The position numbers and the translations under genes are program-made. Below the pieces are notes generated by a model. It was not told the origin of the DNA, made no database searches, and saw nothing but the letters and a program-made list of their open reading frames with translations. From Stenotrophomonas lactitubi (GTDB lineage Bacteria; Pseudomonadota; Gammaproteobacteria; Xanthomonadales; Xanthomonadaceae), in NCBI RefSeq assembly GCF_002803515.1, contig NZ_PHQX01000001.1:2542001-2606000 (forward strand): a DNA stretch of 64,000 nt, in the 5' to 3' direction. Position 1 is the first letter of the stretch; every line of letters starts with the position of its first letter. This document shows, piece after piece, positions 44,739 to 53,914 of the stretch.

Positions 44739-46082
44739 TCAGGCGCGGATATGACGGATGCGCTCGCGCCACTGGCGCGCGTTGGCGATGATGCCCGGCA
44801 GGTCCATGCCGACCAGCTCACGCTGCACCAGCTTGGGCTTGCCGGCGATCCAGACGTCGCTGACCTGTTGGCGCCCGGTGGCATACACCAGCTGCGACAG
44901 CACGTTGTGCAGCGGCTGGGTTTCCAGCGCGGACAGGTCGACGCAGACCAGATCGGCCTGTTTGCCGACCTCGATCGAGCCGATGCGCTCGCCGAAGCCC
45001 AGCGCGCGGGCGCCACCCAGCGTGGACGCGCGCAACGTGGTCGCCGCGTCCAGCGCGGTGGCATCGTCGGCCACGGCCTTGGCCAGGATCGCCGCGGTGC
45101 GGTTCTCGCTGAACATGTCCAGGTCGTTGTTGCTGGCGCAGCCGTCGGTACCGATGGCCAGGTTCACGCCGGCGCGCTGCAGGGCGCAGGCCGGGCAGAA
45201 ACCGGAGGCCAGTTTCAGGTTCGATTCCGGGCAATGCACCACGCTGACGCCACGCTCGGCGCACAGGTGGATCTCGGCTTCGGTCAGCTGGGTCATGTGC
45301 ACCGCGATCAGGCGGTCGTTGACCAGGCCGAGACGATCCAGCCGCGCCAGCGGACGCTGGCCGTGCAGCTTGATCGAATCGGTGATTTCCTGCGCGGTTT
45401 CATGGGTATGCAGATGCACCTGCATGTCCAGCTGGTCGGACAGCATCCGCACCCGCTCGAAATTGGCATCGTTCACCGTGTACGGCGCATGCGGCGCGAA
45501 CGCGGTGCCGATCAGCGGATCGGTGCGCCACTGGTCGTGCAGTTCACCGGCCTTGGCGAAGTACTCGTCGTCGGTCTTGGCCCAGGCGGTAGGGAAATCG
45601 ATGATCACCGCGCCGACCAGCGCGCGGAAGCCGTGCTTCTTGTAGACAGCGGCCTGCACGTCACCGAAGAAATAGTTTTCGTTGGCGCAGGTGGTGCCGC
45701 CACGCAGCATCTCGGCAATGGCAAGGGTGGTGCCGTCGGCCACGAATTCGGGGCCGATCACCGCCGCTTCCACCGGCCAGATGTGCTGCTGCAGCCAAGT
45801 CATCAGCGGCAGGTCGTCGGCGACGCCGCGCAGCAGGGTCATCGGGTTGTGCGTATGTGCGTTGACCAGGCCCGGCATCAGCGCGGCCTCGGGGCGGCTG
45901 ACCACCTGGGTGGCGCGGAAACGCGCACGCGCTTCGGCACGCGGCAGGATGGCCACGATCTCACTGCCACGCACGGCGACGGCATGGTCTTCCAGCACCA
46001 CCGCATGCGGCTCGATCGGGACCACGTAACCGGCTTCGATCAGCAGATCGCAGGCTTCGGGGAGGTGCGGGCTATCGCTCAT
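44739..46082 (-). CDS. TRZ/ATZ family amidohydrolase (5'-methylthioadenosine/SAH deaminase-like)
   Basis: A 447-residue zinc amidohydrolase. Metal ligands: HTHNPM near residue 77, [16 protein letters not shown] and [14 protein letters not shown]. Closest in pattern to MtaD, which deaminates methylthioadenosine and S-adenosylhomocysteine. The order mtaD-like/ubiG/gph is conserved in pseudomonads; removing SAH, the by-product of UbiG, would make sense. Substrate is inferred. Confidence 0.85.
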   Translation of the reverse strand: MSDSPHLPEACDLLIEAGYVVPIEPHAVVLEDHAVAVRGSEIVAILPRAEARARFRATQVVSRPEAALMPGLVNAHTHNPMTLLRGVADDLPLMTWLQQHIWPVEAAVIGPEFVADGTTLAIAEMLRGGTTCANENYFFGDVQAAVYKKHGFRALVGAVIIDFPTAWAKTDDEYFAKAGELHDQWRTDPLIGTAFAPHAPYTVNDANFERVRMLSDQLDMQVHLHTHETAQEITDSIKLHGQRPLARLDRLGLVNDRLIAVHMTQLTEAEIHLCAERGVSVVHCPESNLKLASGFCPACALQRAGVNLAIGTDGCASNNDLDMFSENRTAAILAKAVADDATALDAATTLRASTLGGARALGFGERIGSIEVGKQADLVCVDLSALETQPLHNVLSQLVYATGRQQVSDVWIAGKPKLVQRELVGMDLPGIIANARQWRERIRHIRA

Positions 46083-46240
46083 GCGGGCTCACTGGCTATG
46101 GGGGAAGGACCGTACGTAGCCTTGGCTCCGACCTGGCGACTGATCACCGGTCAAACGGCTACCGCTGAGCTTCTTGAAGGCAAGCCCCTGAGTCAGGGGC
46201 GGCCGCGAAGCGGCGGGGTGTGGGTGCTGGTGAGCGGGGG

Positions 46241-46267
46241 CCCACGATCCGCATGGCGGATCGTGGG
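46241..46267. repeat. Perfect 12-bp hairpin near the efp 3' end
   Basis: CCCACGATCCGC, then ATG, then GCGGATCGTGGG: perfect 12-bp arms with a 3-nt loop, 35 nt after the efp stop (efp runs leftward). No T run follows in either direction. It may be a Rho-independent-like stabiliser or another palindromic repeat family. Confidence 0.65.
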
Positions 46268-46301
46268 AGCGCCAGCGCGAATGCGCCGGCGCGTACCCGG
46301 A

Positions 46302-46868
46302 TTACTTTACGCGCGAGGAGTACTCGCCCGAACGGGTGTCGACCTTGATGATTTCATCCTGGTTGACGAACAGCGGCACGCGCACCACGGCACCGGTTTC
46401 CAGGGTGGCCGGCTTGCCGCCACCGCCCGAGGTATCGCCACGGACGCCCGGGTCGGTCTCGGTGATCTTCAGTTCGACGAAGTTCGGCGGCTGCACGAAG
46501 ATCGGCGAACCGTTGAACAGGGTCACGATGCAGGACTCCTCGCCCTTCAGCCACTTCTCGGCGCCGCCCATGCCGGCCTTGTCGGCCTGCACCTGCTCGA
46601 AGGTTTCCGGGTCCATGAAGTGCCAGTACTCGCCGTCGCTGTACATGTAGTCCATATTGGTATCGACCACATCGGCCACTTCCACGTCGTCGGTCGCCTT
46701 CATGGTCATTTCGACCGTGCGGCCCGACTTGATGAAGCGATAGCGCACGCGGGTGAAGGCCTGGCCCTTGCCCGGCTTGATGAACTCGGTCTCGGAGATG
46801 ACGGCCGGTTCATTGTTGACCAGGATCTTCATCCCGTTCTTGACATCGTTCATGCCCGCAGTGGCCAT
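46302..46868 (-). CDS. efp: Elongation factor P
   Basis: Ribosomal factor that relieves stalling at polyproline, 188 residues as in E. coli. The lysine to be modified is Lys34 in [12 protein letters not shown]. Three OB-like domains follow. Start ATG 46868 gives the usual [12 protein letters not shown]. Divergently placed next to epmB, whose product acts on this lysine. The proteome here is rich in Pro/Ala linkers (for example the amidase and the dksA-like tail), natural clients of EF-P. Confidence 0.97.
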   Translation of the reverse strand: MATAGMNDVKNGMKILVNNEPAVISETEFIKPGKGQAFTRVRYRFIKSGRTVEMTMKATDDVEVADVVDTNMDYMYSDGEYWHFMDPETFEQVQADKAGMGGAEKWLKGEESCIVTLFNGSPIFVQPPNFVELKITETDPGVRGDTSGGGGKPATLETGAVVRVPLFVNQDEIIKVDTRSGEYSSRVK

Positions 46869-46965
46869 GCTCAAGCTCCTCAAATGGCGAAACCGCCGCG
46901 CGTGCGGCGAGCCGGATAGAATGGAAAGCCCACCGGAACCCCGGCGGGCAACTGTTTATGTGTCC

Positions 46966-48006
46966 ATGATAACCGCAGGCCCCCTCTCCATGCAGCTTTC
47001 CGCCTTCCCCCGGACCCAGTCGCCAGGCGCGCCCGCGCGCTGGCAGCAGCTGTGGCGGCAGGCCCTGCGCGACCCGCAGACGCTGCTGGCCCGGCTGGAT
47101 CTGGATGCCGCGGCGCTGGGTGTATCAGAGGCCGCCATCGCCCAGTTCGCGCTGCGCGTGCCGGAGGGTTTCGTCGCGCGCATGCGCCGTGGTGATGCCC
47201 ACGATCCGCTGCTGCGGCAGGTGCTGCCGATCGACGCGGAGATGCGCCCGGCCCCCGGGTTCAGCTTCGACGCGGTGGGCGACGGCGCAGCAAAGAAGGC
47301 CACCGGGGTCATCCAGAAGTACCGTGGCCGCGCCCTGCTGGTGGCCACCGGCAGCTGCGCGATCAACTGCCGCTACTGTTTCCGCCGGCATTTCGACTAT
47401 GGCGCCGAAAACGCCGCCAAGGGGGGATGGCAGGAGGCGGTGGACGCCATCGCCGCAGACCCGGACATCGATGAGGTGATCCTGTCCGGCGGCGACCCGC
47501 TGTCGCTGGCCACCCACAAGCTGGCCGAGCTGACCGATGCACTGCGCGGCATCGCGCATATCCGCCGGCTGCGCATCCATACCCGCCTGCCGATCGTGCT
47601 GCCCGAGCGGGTGGATGATGAGCTGCTGGCCTGGCTGGGCGACCTGCCATGGCCGCTGGCGATCGTGGTCCACGCCAACCACGCCAATGAATTCGACGCC
47701 AGCGTCGATACCGCGATGGCCCGCCTGCGCGGCGTCGGCGCCCAGCTGCTGAACCAGGCGGTGCTGCTGCGTGGGGTCAACGACAGCGTGCAGGCGCTGC
47801 AGGACCTGAGCGAGCGCAGCTTCGCCGCCGGCGTGCTGCCCTATTACCTGCACCAGTTGGATCGGGTCGAGGGCGTGGCCCACTTCGAAGTGGACGACGT
47901 CCAGGCCAAGGCCCTGATTGCCGGCCTCACTGCCCGGCTGTCCGGCTATCTGGTACCCAAGCTGGTCCGCGAACTGCCCGGCGACCCGAGCAAGCGCCCG
48001 GTGTAA
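46966..48006 (+). CDS. epmB: EF-P lysine 2,3-aminomutase EpmB
   Basis: Radical SAM enzyme that converts alpha-lysine to beta-lysine for attachment to EF-P Lys34. 346 residues. The cluster motif CxxxCxxC is CAINCRYC within TGSCAINCRYCFRRHF (about residue 130). DEVILSGGDPLSL and LPYYLHQLDRVEGVAHF (substrate lysine and PLP region) follow the family. ATG 46966 is preferred; ATG 46990 is an alternative. Divergent from efp across about 97 nt. Confidence 0.93.
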   Translation: MITAGPLSMQLSAFPRTQSPGAPARWQQLWRQALRDPQTLLARLDLDAAALGVSEAAIAQFALRVPEGFVARMRRGDAHDPLLRQVLPIDAEMRPAPGFSFDAVGDGAAKKATGVIQKYRGRALLVATGSCAINCRYCFRRHFDYGAENAAKGGWQEAVDAIAADPDIDEVILSGGDPLSLATHKLAELTDALRGIAHIRRLRIHTRLPIVLPERVDDELLAWLGDLPWPLAIVVHANHANEFDASVDTAMARLRGVGAQLLNQAVLLRGVNDSVQALQDLSERSFAAGVLPYYLHQLDRVEGVAHFEVDDVQAKALIAGLTARLSGYLVPKLVRELPGDPSKRPV

Positions 48007-48008
48007 CA

Positions 48009-48073
48009 GTAGATCCACGCCATGCGTGGATGGGCTTTTCTGGCAGAAACATCCACGCATGGCGTGGATCTAC
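48009..48073. repeat. SMAG inverted dimer between epmB and GGDEF-EAL gene
   Basis: GTAG-headed units at 48009-48031 (plus) and 48051-48073 (minus), both on ATCCACGCCATGCGTGGAT, form a 23-bp stem with a 19-nt loop between convergent genes. Confidence 0.85.
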
Positions 48074-48075
48074 TG

Positions 48076-50232
48076 TCACACGCCCGCCTCGATCATCCGC
48101 ACCACCTCGGTGGCAGTGACCGGGTGGCTCAATCGATAGCCCTGGCCCAGATCGCAGCCACGCTGGGCCAGCAGCTCGAACTGCGCCTCCTGCTCGATAC
48201 CTTCGGCCACCACCGTGATGCCCAGTGCGTGGGCCATGGCGATGATCGCCGTGGTCAGGGCCAGATCGTCCGGATCGCGCTGCATGTCGGCGACGAAGCT
48301 CTTGTCGATCTTGACCCCGTCCACCGGCACCTGCCGCAGGTGGCTGAGACCGGAGAAGCCGGTACCGAAGTCGTCCAGCCACACCTTCACCCCTGCCCGG
48401 TGCAGGCGGTCCAGCAGCTGCGCGGCCAGCATCTCATCGCCGATCACCGCCGTCTCGGTCAGCTCCAGGTGCAGGCGCGAGGCCGGCAGGCCCGACTCCT
48501 GCAGGCACTGCGCGACCAACGCCGGCAGCTCGCCACCGCGCAACTGCCGTGGCGACACATTGACCGAGATGAACAGCTCGTCGCCGGCCACGCCGCTGGG
48601 CCACTGCACGGCTTCCATGCAGGCGGCACGCAGCACCTTCGGGCCGATGATCTCGATCAAGCCGCTCTGCTCGGCCACCTCGATGAACACTGATGGCGGG
48701 ATCGTGCCCAGCGTCGGGTGCTGCCAGCGCAGCAGCACCTCCACACCGACCATGCGGCGGTCGCGCATGCGGAAGATCGGCTGGTAGGCCAGCCGCAGCT
48801 CGCCGCGCTCCCAGGCGCCGCGCAGCTCCTGCTCCATGTGCACGCGGCGTTCGACAGCGTGATCCATGTGCACGCGGCGTTCGACAGCGTGATCCATGGC
48901 CCGGCTGTAGTAGCGGTAGCAGTTCTTTCCCGCCATCTTTGCCTGGTACATCGCGATGTCGCCGTTCTTCAGCAGCGTTGTCGCATCCGCAGCGTCGTCG
49001 GGGAACAGGGTCACGCCGATCGAGGTGCCCAGGAACAGTTCCCTGCCCTGCACCACCAGCGGCTTGCCCAGCTCGCGTACCAGCACTTCGGCCAGCAACC
49101 GCGCATTGGCCGCGACATCGCCATCGCCGACCAGGATCACGAATTCGTCGCCGCCGAACCGCGCCAGCAATGCGTCATCGCCGCCGGCCTCGGTCACTGC
49201 ACGACCGATGCGCTGGGCGAACTGCAGCAGCGCCTCGTCACCAGCCTCATGGCCCAGCGTGTCGTTGACCCGCTTGAAATCATCGATATCGGCGAACAGC
49301 AGGCCCAACCGGTGATTGGATGCACGAGCGGCCATCAACCGGTGGTCCAGCGCCTCGCGGAACGCCAACCGGTTGGTGAGGCCGGTCAACGCGTCGGTGT
49401 AGGCCATGCGCCGCACTTCGCGGTCGTGGCGGGCAATCGCATCACGCATGCGGGCAAAGCCGCGCACCAGTTCACCCACCTCGTCATCGCGGGTGTTTTC
49501 CCGCAGCGGCGCCTGGTAGTCGCCGGCTTCGATGCGCCGGGCAGCCGCGGCCAGATCGCGGATCGGCGCCACCAGCGTGCGCTGCACGTAAAGGATCACC
49601 ACCACGCCGATCACCACCAGCAGGCCCAGCATCAGCAGCAGCCAGCCCAGATGCCGGCTTCCCATCTGCTGCAGCCGCTCGCCGAGGGTCGCATTGGCCG
49701 CCTGCTCTCGCTGCAGCACTTCATCCAGCGCCATGCCGACGCGGACACCACCGATGCGCTGATTGCCCATCCTGATCGGCATCGCGTTGTCGAGCACCGT
49801 GGGCGATTGCTGCACCACCAGCGACTGGGCGGCAACCGCCCCGGCAGCCAGCGGATCGGTCATCGGCTGTCCGGATCCGGGCACCCCGGCCGAGCCGTCG
49901 TGGACCAGCCGCCCGCGGTCGTCGAACACCAGTACGTAGCGCACCACCGGCTGCCGCGAAATGCTGCGCACCAGCGCCCCGACCTGGTCCAGGTCGTTGT
50001 TGCGGAGCGGACTGGCAAGTGCATCGGACAGCTCGCGCACCATGGCCTCGCCACGGCTGCGCACGCTGCGGTCGAACAGTTCGTGGATGACACCGTTGCT
50101 GAGCGACCTCACCTCGCCCTGCATCGCCGCCTGCCGCCCCAGCAGCACGGCCAGGATCGCCACCACCACCAGCATCGCCCCGCCCATCGCAAGCAGGAAC
50201 CGGGCCTGCATCCCCGAGCCGAGCAACTTCAT
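48076..50232 (-). CDS. GGDEF-EAL c-di-GMP turnover protein with periplasmic sensor and HAMP
   Basis: A 718-residue inner-membrane protein. Transmembrane helix at about 9-31, periplasmic domain to about 185, second helix, HAMP domain (about 208-262, VAPIRDLAAAARRIEAGDYQ). GGDEF domain about 280-440 with intact FGGDEF near 358. EAL domain about 470-710: VEVLLRW (EVL for EAL), ISVNVSPRQL, LELTETAV, LDDFGTGFSGL, VKIDKSF, VAEGIE, so phosphodiesterase residues look complete. A 10-residue unit MDHAVERRVH is duplicated in the linker. ATG 50232 overlaps the upstream stop (ATGA). Confidence 0.92.
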   Translation of the reverse strand: MKLLGSGMQARFLLAMGGAMLVVVAILAVLLGRQAAMQGEVRSLSNGVIHELFDRSVRSRGEAMVRELSDALASPLRNNDLDQVGALVRSISRQPVVRYVLVFDDRGRLVHDGSAGVPGSGQPMTDPLAAGAVAAQSLVVQQSPTVLDNAMPIRMGNQRIGGVRVGMALDEVLQREQAANATLGERLQQMGSRHLGWLLLMLGLLVVIGVVVILYVQRTLVAPIRDLAAAARRIEAGDYQAPLRENTRDDEVGELVRGFARMRDAIARHDREVRRMAYTDALTGLTNRLAFREALDHRLMAARASNHRLGLLFADIDDFKRVNDTLGHEAGDEALLQFAQRIGRAVTEAGGDDALLARFGGDEFVILVGDGDVAANARLLAEVLVRELGKPLVVQGRELFLGTSIGVTLFPDDAADATTLLKNGDIAMYQAKMAGKNCYRYYSRAMDHAVERRVHMDHAVERRVHMEQELRGAWERGELRLAYQPIFRMRDRRMVGVEVLLRWQHPTLGTIPPSVFIEVAEQSGLIEIIGPKVLRAACMEAVQWPSGVAGDELFISVNVSPRQLRGGELPALVAQCLQESGLPASRLHLELTETAVIGDEMLAAQLLDRLHRAGVKVWLDDFGTGFSGLSHLRQVPVDGVKIDKSFVADMQRDPDDLALTTAIIAMAHALGITVVAEGIEQEAQFELLAQRGCDLGQGYRLSHPVTATEVVRMIEAGV
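48834..48893. repeat. Exact 30-bp in-frame tandem duplication
   Basis: Two perfect 30-bp units (48834-48863 and 48864-48893, each starting CCATGTGCACGCGGCG) inside the GGDEF-EAL linker. The lack of any mismatch indicates a recent event or a length-variable tract. Confidence 0.95.
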
Positions 50233-50579
50233 TCCACTTCCATCCGCACGCGCGTCAACCCTTGTTTCAATCCATCCAGCCACGGCTGCGCATGCGCATC
50301 GACGCGGCGGAAACCGGAAGCCCCCAACACCTTCTCAAACGCACTCTGCACCCGCCGATAACAGACGACACGCGGCAGCGCGCCGGACGCGCGGCCGAAC
50401 GCCGGCGGCGCCGGTCCGGCAACCGCACGGTCCACACTGCCGAGCGCATGATCCTGCGTCATCGCGAGTCGCCCCTCTCCGCTGCCCAACGCCCCCATCG
50501 CCGTCCCGGCCAGCAGGGCCAAGGCCAGGCTCAGCAGTTCCCCCTGCATTGCCCTACGCAGACCCGACACAAGCTTCAT
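50229..50579 (-). CDS. Small secreted protein upstream of the GGDEF-EAL gene
   Basis: A 116-residue protein with a hydrophobic N-terminal segment ([22 protein letters not shown]), then [38 protein letters not shown] do not recognise a family. The end overlaps the GGDEF-EAL start by ATGA, so it probably works with the sensor domain, perhaps in the periplasm. ATG 50579 directly follows GGGGG, too close for an ideal ribosome site, so the start may be a few codons downstream. Confidence 0.55.
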   Translation of the reverse strand: MKLVSGLRRAMQGELLSLALALLAGTAMGALGSGEGRLAMTQDHALGSVDRAVAGPAPPAFGRASGALPRVVCYRRVQSAFEKVLGASGFRRVDAHAQPWLDGLKQGLTRVRMEVE

Positions 50580-50625
50580 CCCCCAAGGGTATCCAGACAG
50601 ACTACCCGAAAAAATGGGGCCGTCG

Positions 50626-51396
50626 TCAGCTGTCCTTGTCGTTCTTCTGGGCCAGGCGCGCCATGCGCTGGGTATCGGCCAGGATCCCGCGCAGCAGGCG
50701 CACTTCCTGCTCGCTTGGCTCGCTGCGCAGGAACAGACGGCGCAGCTTGCGCATCGCCGACTCGGGCGCGCGCCCCTTGTGGAAATCGATCTCGTCCAGC
50801 GTCTCGCCGAGCTGGGCGAAGAAGCTCTCCATCTGATCGTGGCTGGCAGCCTGCTCGCGGCTGTCCGGCCCGGTCGCGGCCACGGGCTGTGCGCCCAGCA
50901 GCTGCATGCGCACTTCATAGGCCAGCACCTGCACCGCGGCGGCCAGGTTGAGCGAGCTGAACTCAGGGTCGGACGGAATGTGTACTGCTGCATGGCACAG
51001 CTGCAGCTCCTCGTTGGTCAGGCCGGTACGCTCACGGCCGAACACCAGCGCCACCTCGGCGCCTTCGCCGGCCTTGGCCACTGCGCGGACGGCGGCATCG
51101 GCCGGCAGGAACTCCTCCAGCTGGACCCGGCGCGCACGTGCGGTGCACCCCAGCACGAACCGGCAGTCGGCCACGGCTTCGGCCAGGGTGGCCACCACAG
51201 GTGCGTCGCCGAGCACGTCCTCGGCACCGGCCGAGCGCCGGAAGGCCTCTTCATCAAGCGGTTTCTCCGGTGCTACCAGCACCAGGCGGGCCAGGCCCAT
51301 GGTCTTCAGGGCACGGGCGGCGGCGCCCATGTTGCCGGGGTGTTGGGTCCCGACCAGGACGAATCGGAGGCGGGTAGCGACAGGAAACTGGGACAT
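50626..51396 (-). CDS. trmJ: tRNA (cytidine/uridine-32-2'-O)-methyltransferase TrmJ
   Basis: SPOUT methyltransferase of 256 residues modifying position 32 of tRNAs. Trefoil-knot motifs: [23 protein letters not shown] (start), [17 protein letters not shown], and [22 protein letters not shown]. The C-terminal extension (about 170-256) is charged, as in TrmJ. Divergent from suhB with about 120 nt between starts, as in E. coli. Confidence 0.94.
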   Translation of the reverse strand: MSQFPVATRLRFVLVGTQHPGNMGAAARALKTMGLARLVLVAPEKPLDEEAFRRSAGAEDVLGDAPVVATLAEAVADCRFVLGCTARARRVQLEEFLPADAAVRAVAKAGEGAEVALVFGRERTGLTNEELQLCHAAVHIPSDPEFSSLNLAAAVQVLAYEVRMQLLGAQPVAATGPDSREQAASHDQMESFFAQLGETLDEIDFHKGRAPESAMRKLRRLFLRSEPSEQEVRLLRGILADTQRMARLAQKNDKDS

Positions 51397-51516
51397 GAAC
51401 AGGGAAAATGTCGAGCTGGACGAAGACCAATGGTAAACTGTGCGGCCGGCCACTGCGCCGGACCCGCTCTTTTCCCCCGCCAGCCCTTCTCTTCTGCCCT
51501 TCCGGGAGCCCATGCC

Positions 51517-52344
51517 ATGCAGAAACCCGCCGTAACCGTCATGGTCAAGGCCGCCCGCCTCGCCGGCAACGTCCTCTTGCGCAACATCAACAAGCTCGAG
51601 GCACTGAATGTAGTCCAGAAGGGCCGCATGGACTACGCCAGCGAAGTCGATGCGGACGCGGAAAAGGTGATCGTCAAGGAACTCAAGCGCGCTTACCCCG
51701 AGTACGGCATCTTCGGTGAAGAAGGTGGCGTGCAGAGCGAGCGTCGCCACATGTGGGTCATCGACCCGCTGGACGGCACCAGCAACTACCTGCGCGGCGT
51801 ACCGCACTACTGCGTGTCGATCGCCCTGGTCGAGAACGGCGAGCCGACCGACGCGGTGATCTTCGACCCGCTGCGCAACGAACTGTTCACTGCCAGCCGC
51901 GGCGCCGGCGCCGTGCTCAACGACCGCCGCATCCGCGTGGCCGACCGCAAGGATCTGGAAGGCACCATGATCCACACCGGTTTCGCCCCGCGCGAGCGCG
52001 CACGCGCCAGTGCGCAGCTGAAGTCGGTGGACGCCCTGCTGGTGCACGCCGAGGACATCCGCCGCTCGGGTTCGGCCGCGCTGGACCTGGCCTACGTGGC
52101 CTGTGGCCGCGCCGATGCCTACTTCGAGGCTGGCGTGAAGGCCTGGGACATCGCCGCCGGCGTGCTGCTGGTGCGCGAAGCCGGTGGGAAGGTCTGCGAC
52201 TTCAAGGGCGCGACCCCGGCACGCATGGACAACCGCGGCCCGGACACCCAGCAGATCGTGGCCGGCAACCTGAAGGTGGCCGAGTCGCTGCAGAAGGTGC
52301 TGGTCAATACCGGCTACGCTGCCGAGTTCGACGCGAAGTTCTGA
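51517..52344 (+). CDS. suhB: Inositol-1-monophosphatase SuhB (rRNA antitermination cofactor)
   Basis: Mg-dependent phosphatase family, 275 residues. Metal site motifs [17 protein letters not shown] (the family more often has GTTNF) and the second site [17 protein letters not shown]. In E. coli SuhB also joins the Nus complex on ribosomal RNA operons; with trmJ next door the setting is RNA maturation. ATG 51517 is in frame with homology; an ATG at 51512 is out of frame. Confidence 0.93.
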   Translation: MQKPAVTVMVKAARLAGNVLLRNINKLEALNVVQKGRMDYASEVDADAEKVIVKELKRAYPEYGIFGEEGGVQSERRHMWVIDPLDGTSNYLRGVPHYCVSIALVENGEPTDAVIFDPLRNELFTASRGAGAVLNDRRIRVADRKDLEGTMIHTGFAPRERARASAQLKSVDALLVHAEDIRRSGSAALDLAYVACGRADAYFEAGVKAWDIAAGVLLVREAGGKVCDFKGATPARMDNRGPDTQQIVAGNLKVAESLQKVLVNTGYAAEFDAKF

Positions 52345-52370
52345 GTTTCCGCGTAAAGCGGTTCATGGAG

Positions 52371-52395
52371 ACGGCACCTGCGAAGGTGCCGTTTT
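52371..52395 (+). terminator. Terminator of suhB
   Basis: Perfect 9-bp stem ACGGCACCT/AGGTGCCGT with GCGA tetraloop followed by TTTTC, 27 nt after the suhB stop. Confidence 0.85.
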
Positions 52396-52487
52396 CGTTT
52401 GCGCGGTGATCGTGCTTGTTACTTTCTTTGCTCGTGCAAAGAAAGTAACCAAAGAAACACGCCGCCATCCGCGAGCCGGTGCTTCTC

Positions 52488-52555
52488 GGGGAATCAGGGG
52501 ACGGCGCCGAACTCGCTGCGCTCAGACATCGGCGCCTCTGCGCCCCTGATTCCCC
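52488..52555. repeat. Nested hairpin repeat
   Basis: Outer perfect 13-bp stem GGGGAATCAGGGG/CCCCTGATTCCCC (52488-52500, 52543-52555) and inner stem GGCGCCGA/TCGGCGCC (52503-52510, 52529-52536). The same plan of nested stems as in the 52-nt-loop family but unrelated sequence, loop 42 nt. Confidence 0.75.
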
Positions 52556-52954
52556 TGCGATGCTCGGCTCGCTACAAGGCGGACCCAACGTCAAAGGCTA
52601 CAGCTGCACCCAGTAGATCCACGCCATGCGTGGATGCTCTTGCCGTTGATCTTGATCTTCCAGTCCGCCTTATAGCGAGCCGAGCACCGCAGGTCCGGCG
52701 AGGGCGAAGAGGTGCCGCTGTCCTGTAGAGCCGACTGCTAGTCGGCTGGCTTCCCGCATCGCCCCTCGACGGACCGAGGAGCGCAAGGAACCGACATCCG
52801 AAGCACGACGGCTCGCGACTGGCGGCGCGTTTCTTTTGGTTACTTTTCTTTTCGCGCGAAAAGAAAAGTGACGCCCATGAACTTATCGGATCGCAACAAC
52901 AAAAACGCCCGGCGCGAGGCCAGGCGTTCCTGCATCTCCATCGGGGGCCGAAGC

Positions 52955-53821
52955 TTACGCCGCAGTCGACGCCCGCAGCGCGGCAATGCGCTCTTCCAGC
53001 GGCGGATGGCTCATGAACAGCTTCTTCGCCGTCGAACCGGCAATACCGAACGCGGCGATCTGCGTCGGCAAGGTGCTCTGGCCGTGGTTGAGCTGCAGTC
53101 GCTCCAGCGCCGAGATCATCTTCTGACGGCCCGCCAGCGAAGCACCGCCCGCGTCGGCACGGAACTCGCGGTGGCGCGAGAACCACATCGAGATCATCGT
53201 GGCGAACAGGCCGAACACCATCTCCAGCACGAATACGATGATGTAGTAGGCAAAGCCACGGCCGCCGCCTTCGCGGTTGCCGGACAACGCGCTGTCGATC
53301 ACGCCGCCGACCACGCGGGCCAGCACGATCACGAAGGTGTTCAGCACGCCCTGCAGCAGTGCCATGGTGATCATGTCACCGTTGGCGACGTGGGCGATCT
53401 CGTGGCCGAGCACGGCTTCGGCTTCGTCCTCGCTCATGTTCTGCAGCAGGCCGGTGGACACCGCCACCAGCGCGTTGTTGCGGTTCGCACCGGTGGCGAA
53501 CGCGTTGATCTCCGGGCCGTCATACACCGCGACTTCCGGCATGCCGATACCGGCCGCCTTGGCTTGGCGCTCGACGGTGGCCAGCAGCCAGCGCTCGGTC
53601 TGGTTGCGCGGTTCGGTGATCACCACCGCGCCGGTGGAGCGCTTGGCCATCCACTTGGACAGCAGCAGCGAGATGAGGGAGCCACCGAAACCGAAGATCG
53701 CGGCCATGACCAGCAGGCCGCTCATCTGGTTCGAATTGACCCCCAGCAACGACATCACGATGCTGGCGAGGATCAGGACCGCGAGATTGGTCGCCAGGAA
53801 CAGGGCAATGCGGGTAAACAT
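52955..53821 (-). CDS. htpX: Membrane zinc protease HtpX
   Basis: M48 family metalloprotease for membrane-protein quality control, 288 residues. Two N-terminal helices (about 5-25, 33-55), zinc motif [12 protein letters not shown] (HExxH) near residue 143, two further helices, then the third ligand Glu in [12 protein letters not shown]. The C-terminal [16 protein letters not shown] is the family ending. It faces away from gluQRS. Confidence 0.96.
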   Translation of the reverse strand: MFTRIALFLATNLAVLILASIVMSLLGVNSNQMSGLLVMAAIFGFGGSLISLLLSKWMAKRSTGAVVITEPRNQTERWLLATVERQAKAAGIGMPEVAVYDGPEINAFATGANRNNALVAVSTGLLQNMSEDEAEAVLGHEIAHVANGDMITMALLQGVLNTFVIVLARVVGGVIDSALSGNREGGGRGFAYYIIVFVLEMVFGLFATMISMWFSRHREFRADAGGASLAGRQKMISALERLQLNHGQSTLPTQIAAFGIAGSTAKKLFMSHPPLEERIAALRASTAA

Positions 53822-53914
53822 GGGAAATTCCGGCTTGGAAGGGGTCGATATCCGTCAATTTGCGGTGCGGTCAGCTTGAATTCAAGCGCCAACCTGACCG
53901 ACGATTCAGCCTGC

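Larger units (their letters stand above)
52345..52954. repeat. Repeat island between suhB and htpX
   Basis: No gene is supported in these 610 nt. In order: suhB terminator (52371-52395); palindrome GTTACTTTCTTTGC/GCAAAGAAAGTAAC (about 52420-52449); nested hairpin 52488-52555; a 34-bp sequence shared with 38125-38158 (52556-52589); SMAG unit 52613-52635; a 28-bp inverted copy of the shared sequence (52664-52691); GTAG hairpin 52725-52747; and a palindrome ACTTTTCTTTTCGCG/CGCGAAAAGAAAAGT (52843-52872). Confidence 0.8.

Noticed and set aside
46083..46301. A riboswitch or small gene between the mtaD-like gene and efp
   Set aside because: Only palindromes are visible, both flanking genes run leftward, and no conserved riboswitch core was recognised.
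52345..52954. Insertion sequence remnant
   Set aside because: Inverted palindromes are present but no transposase fragment can be read in any frame.
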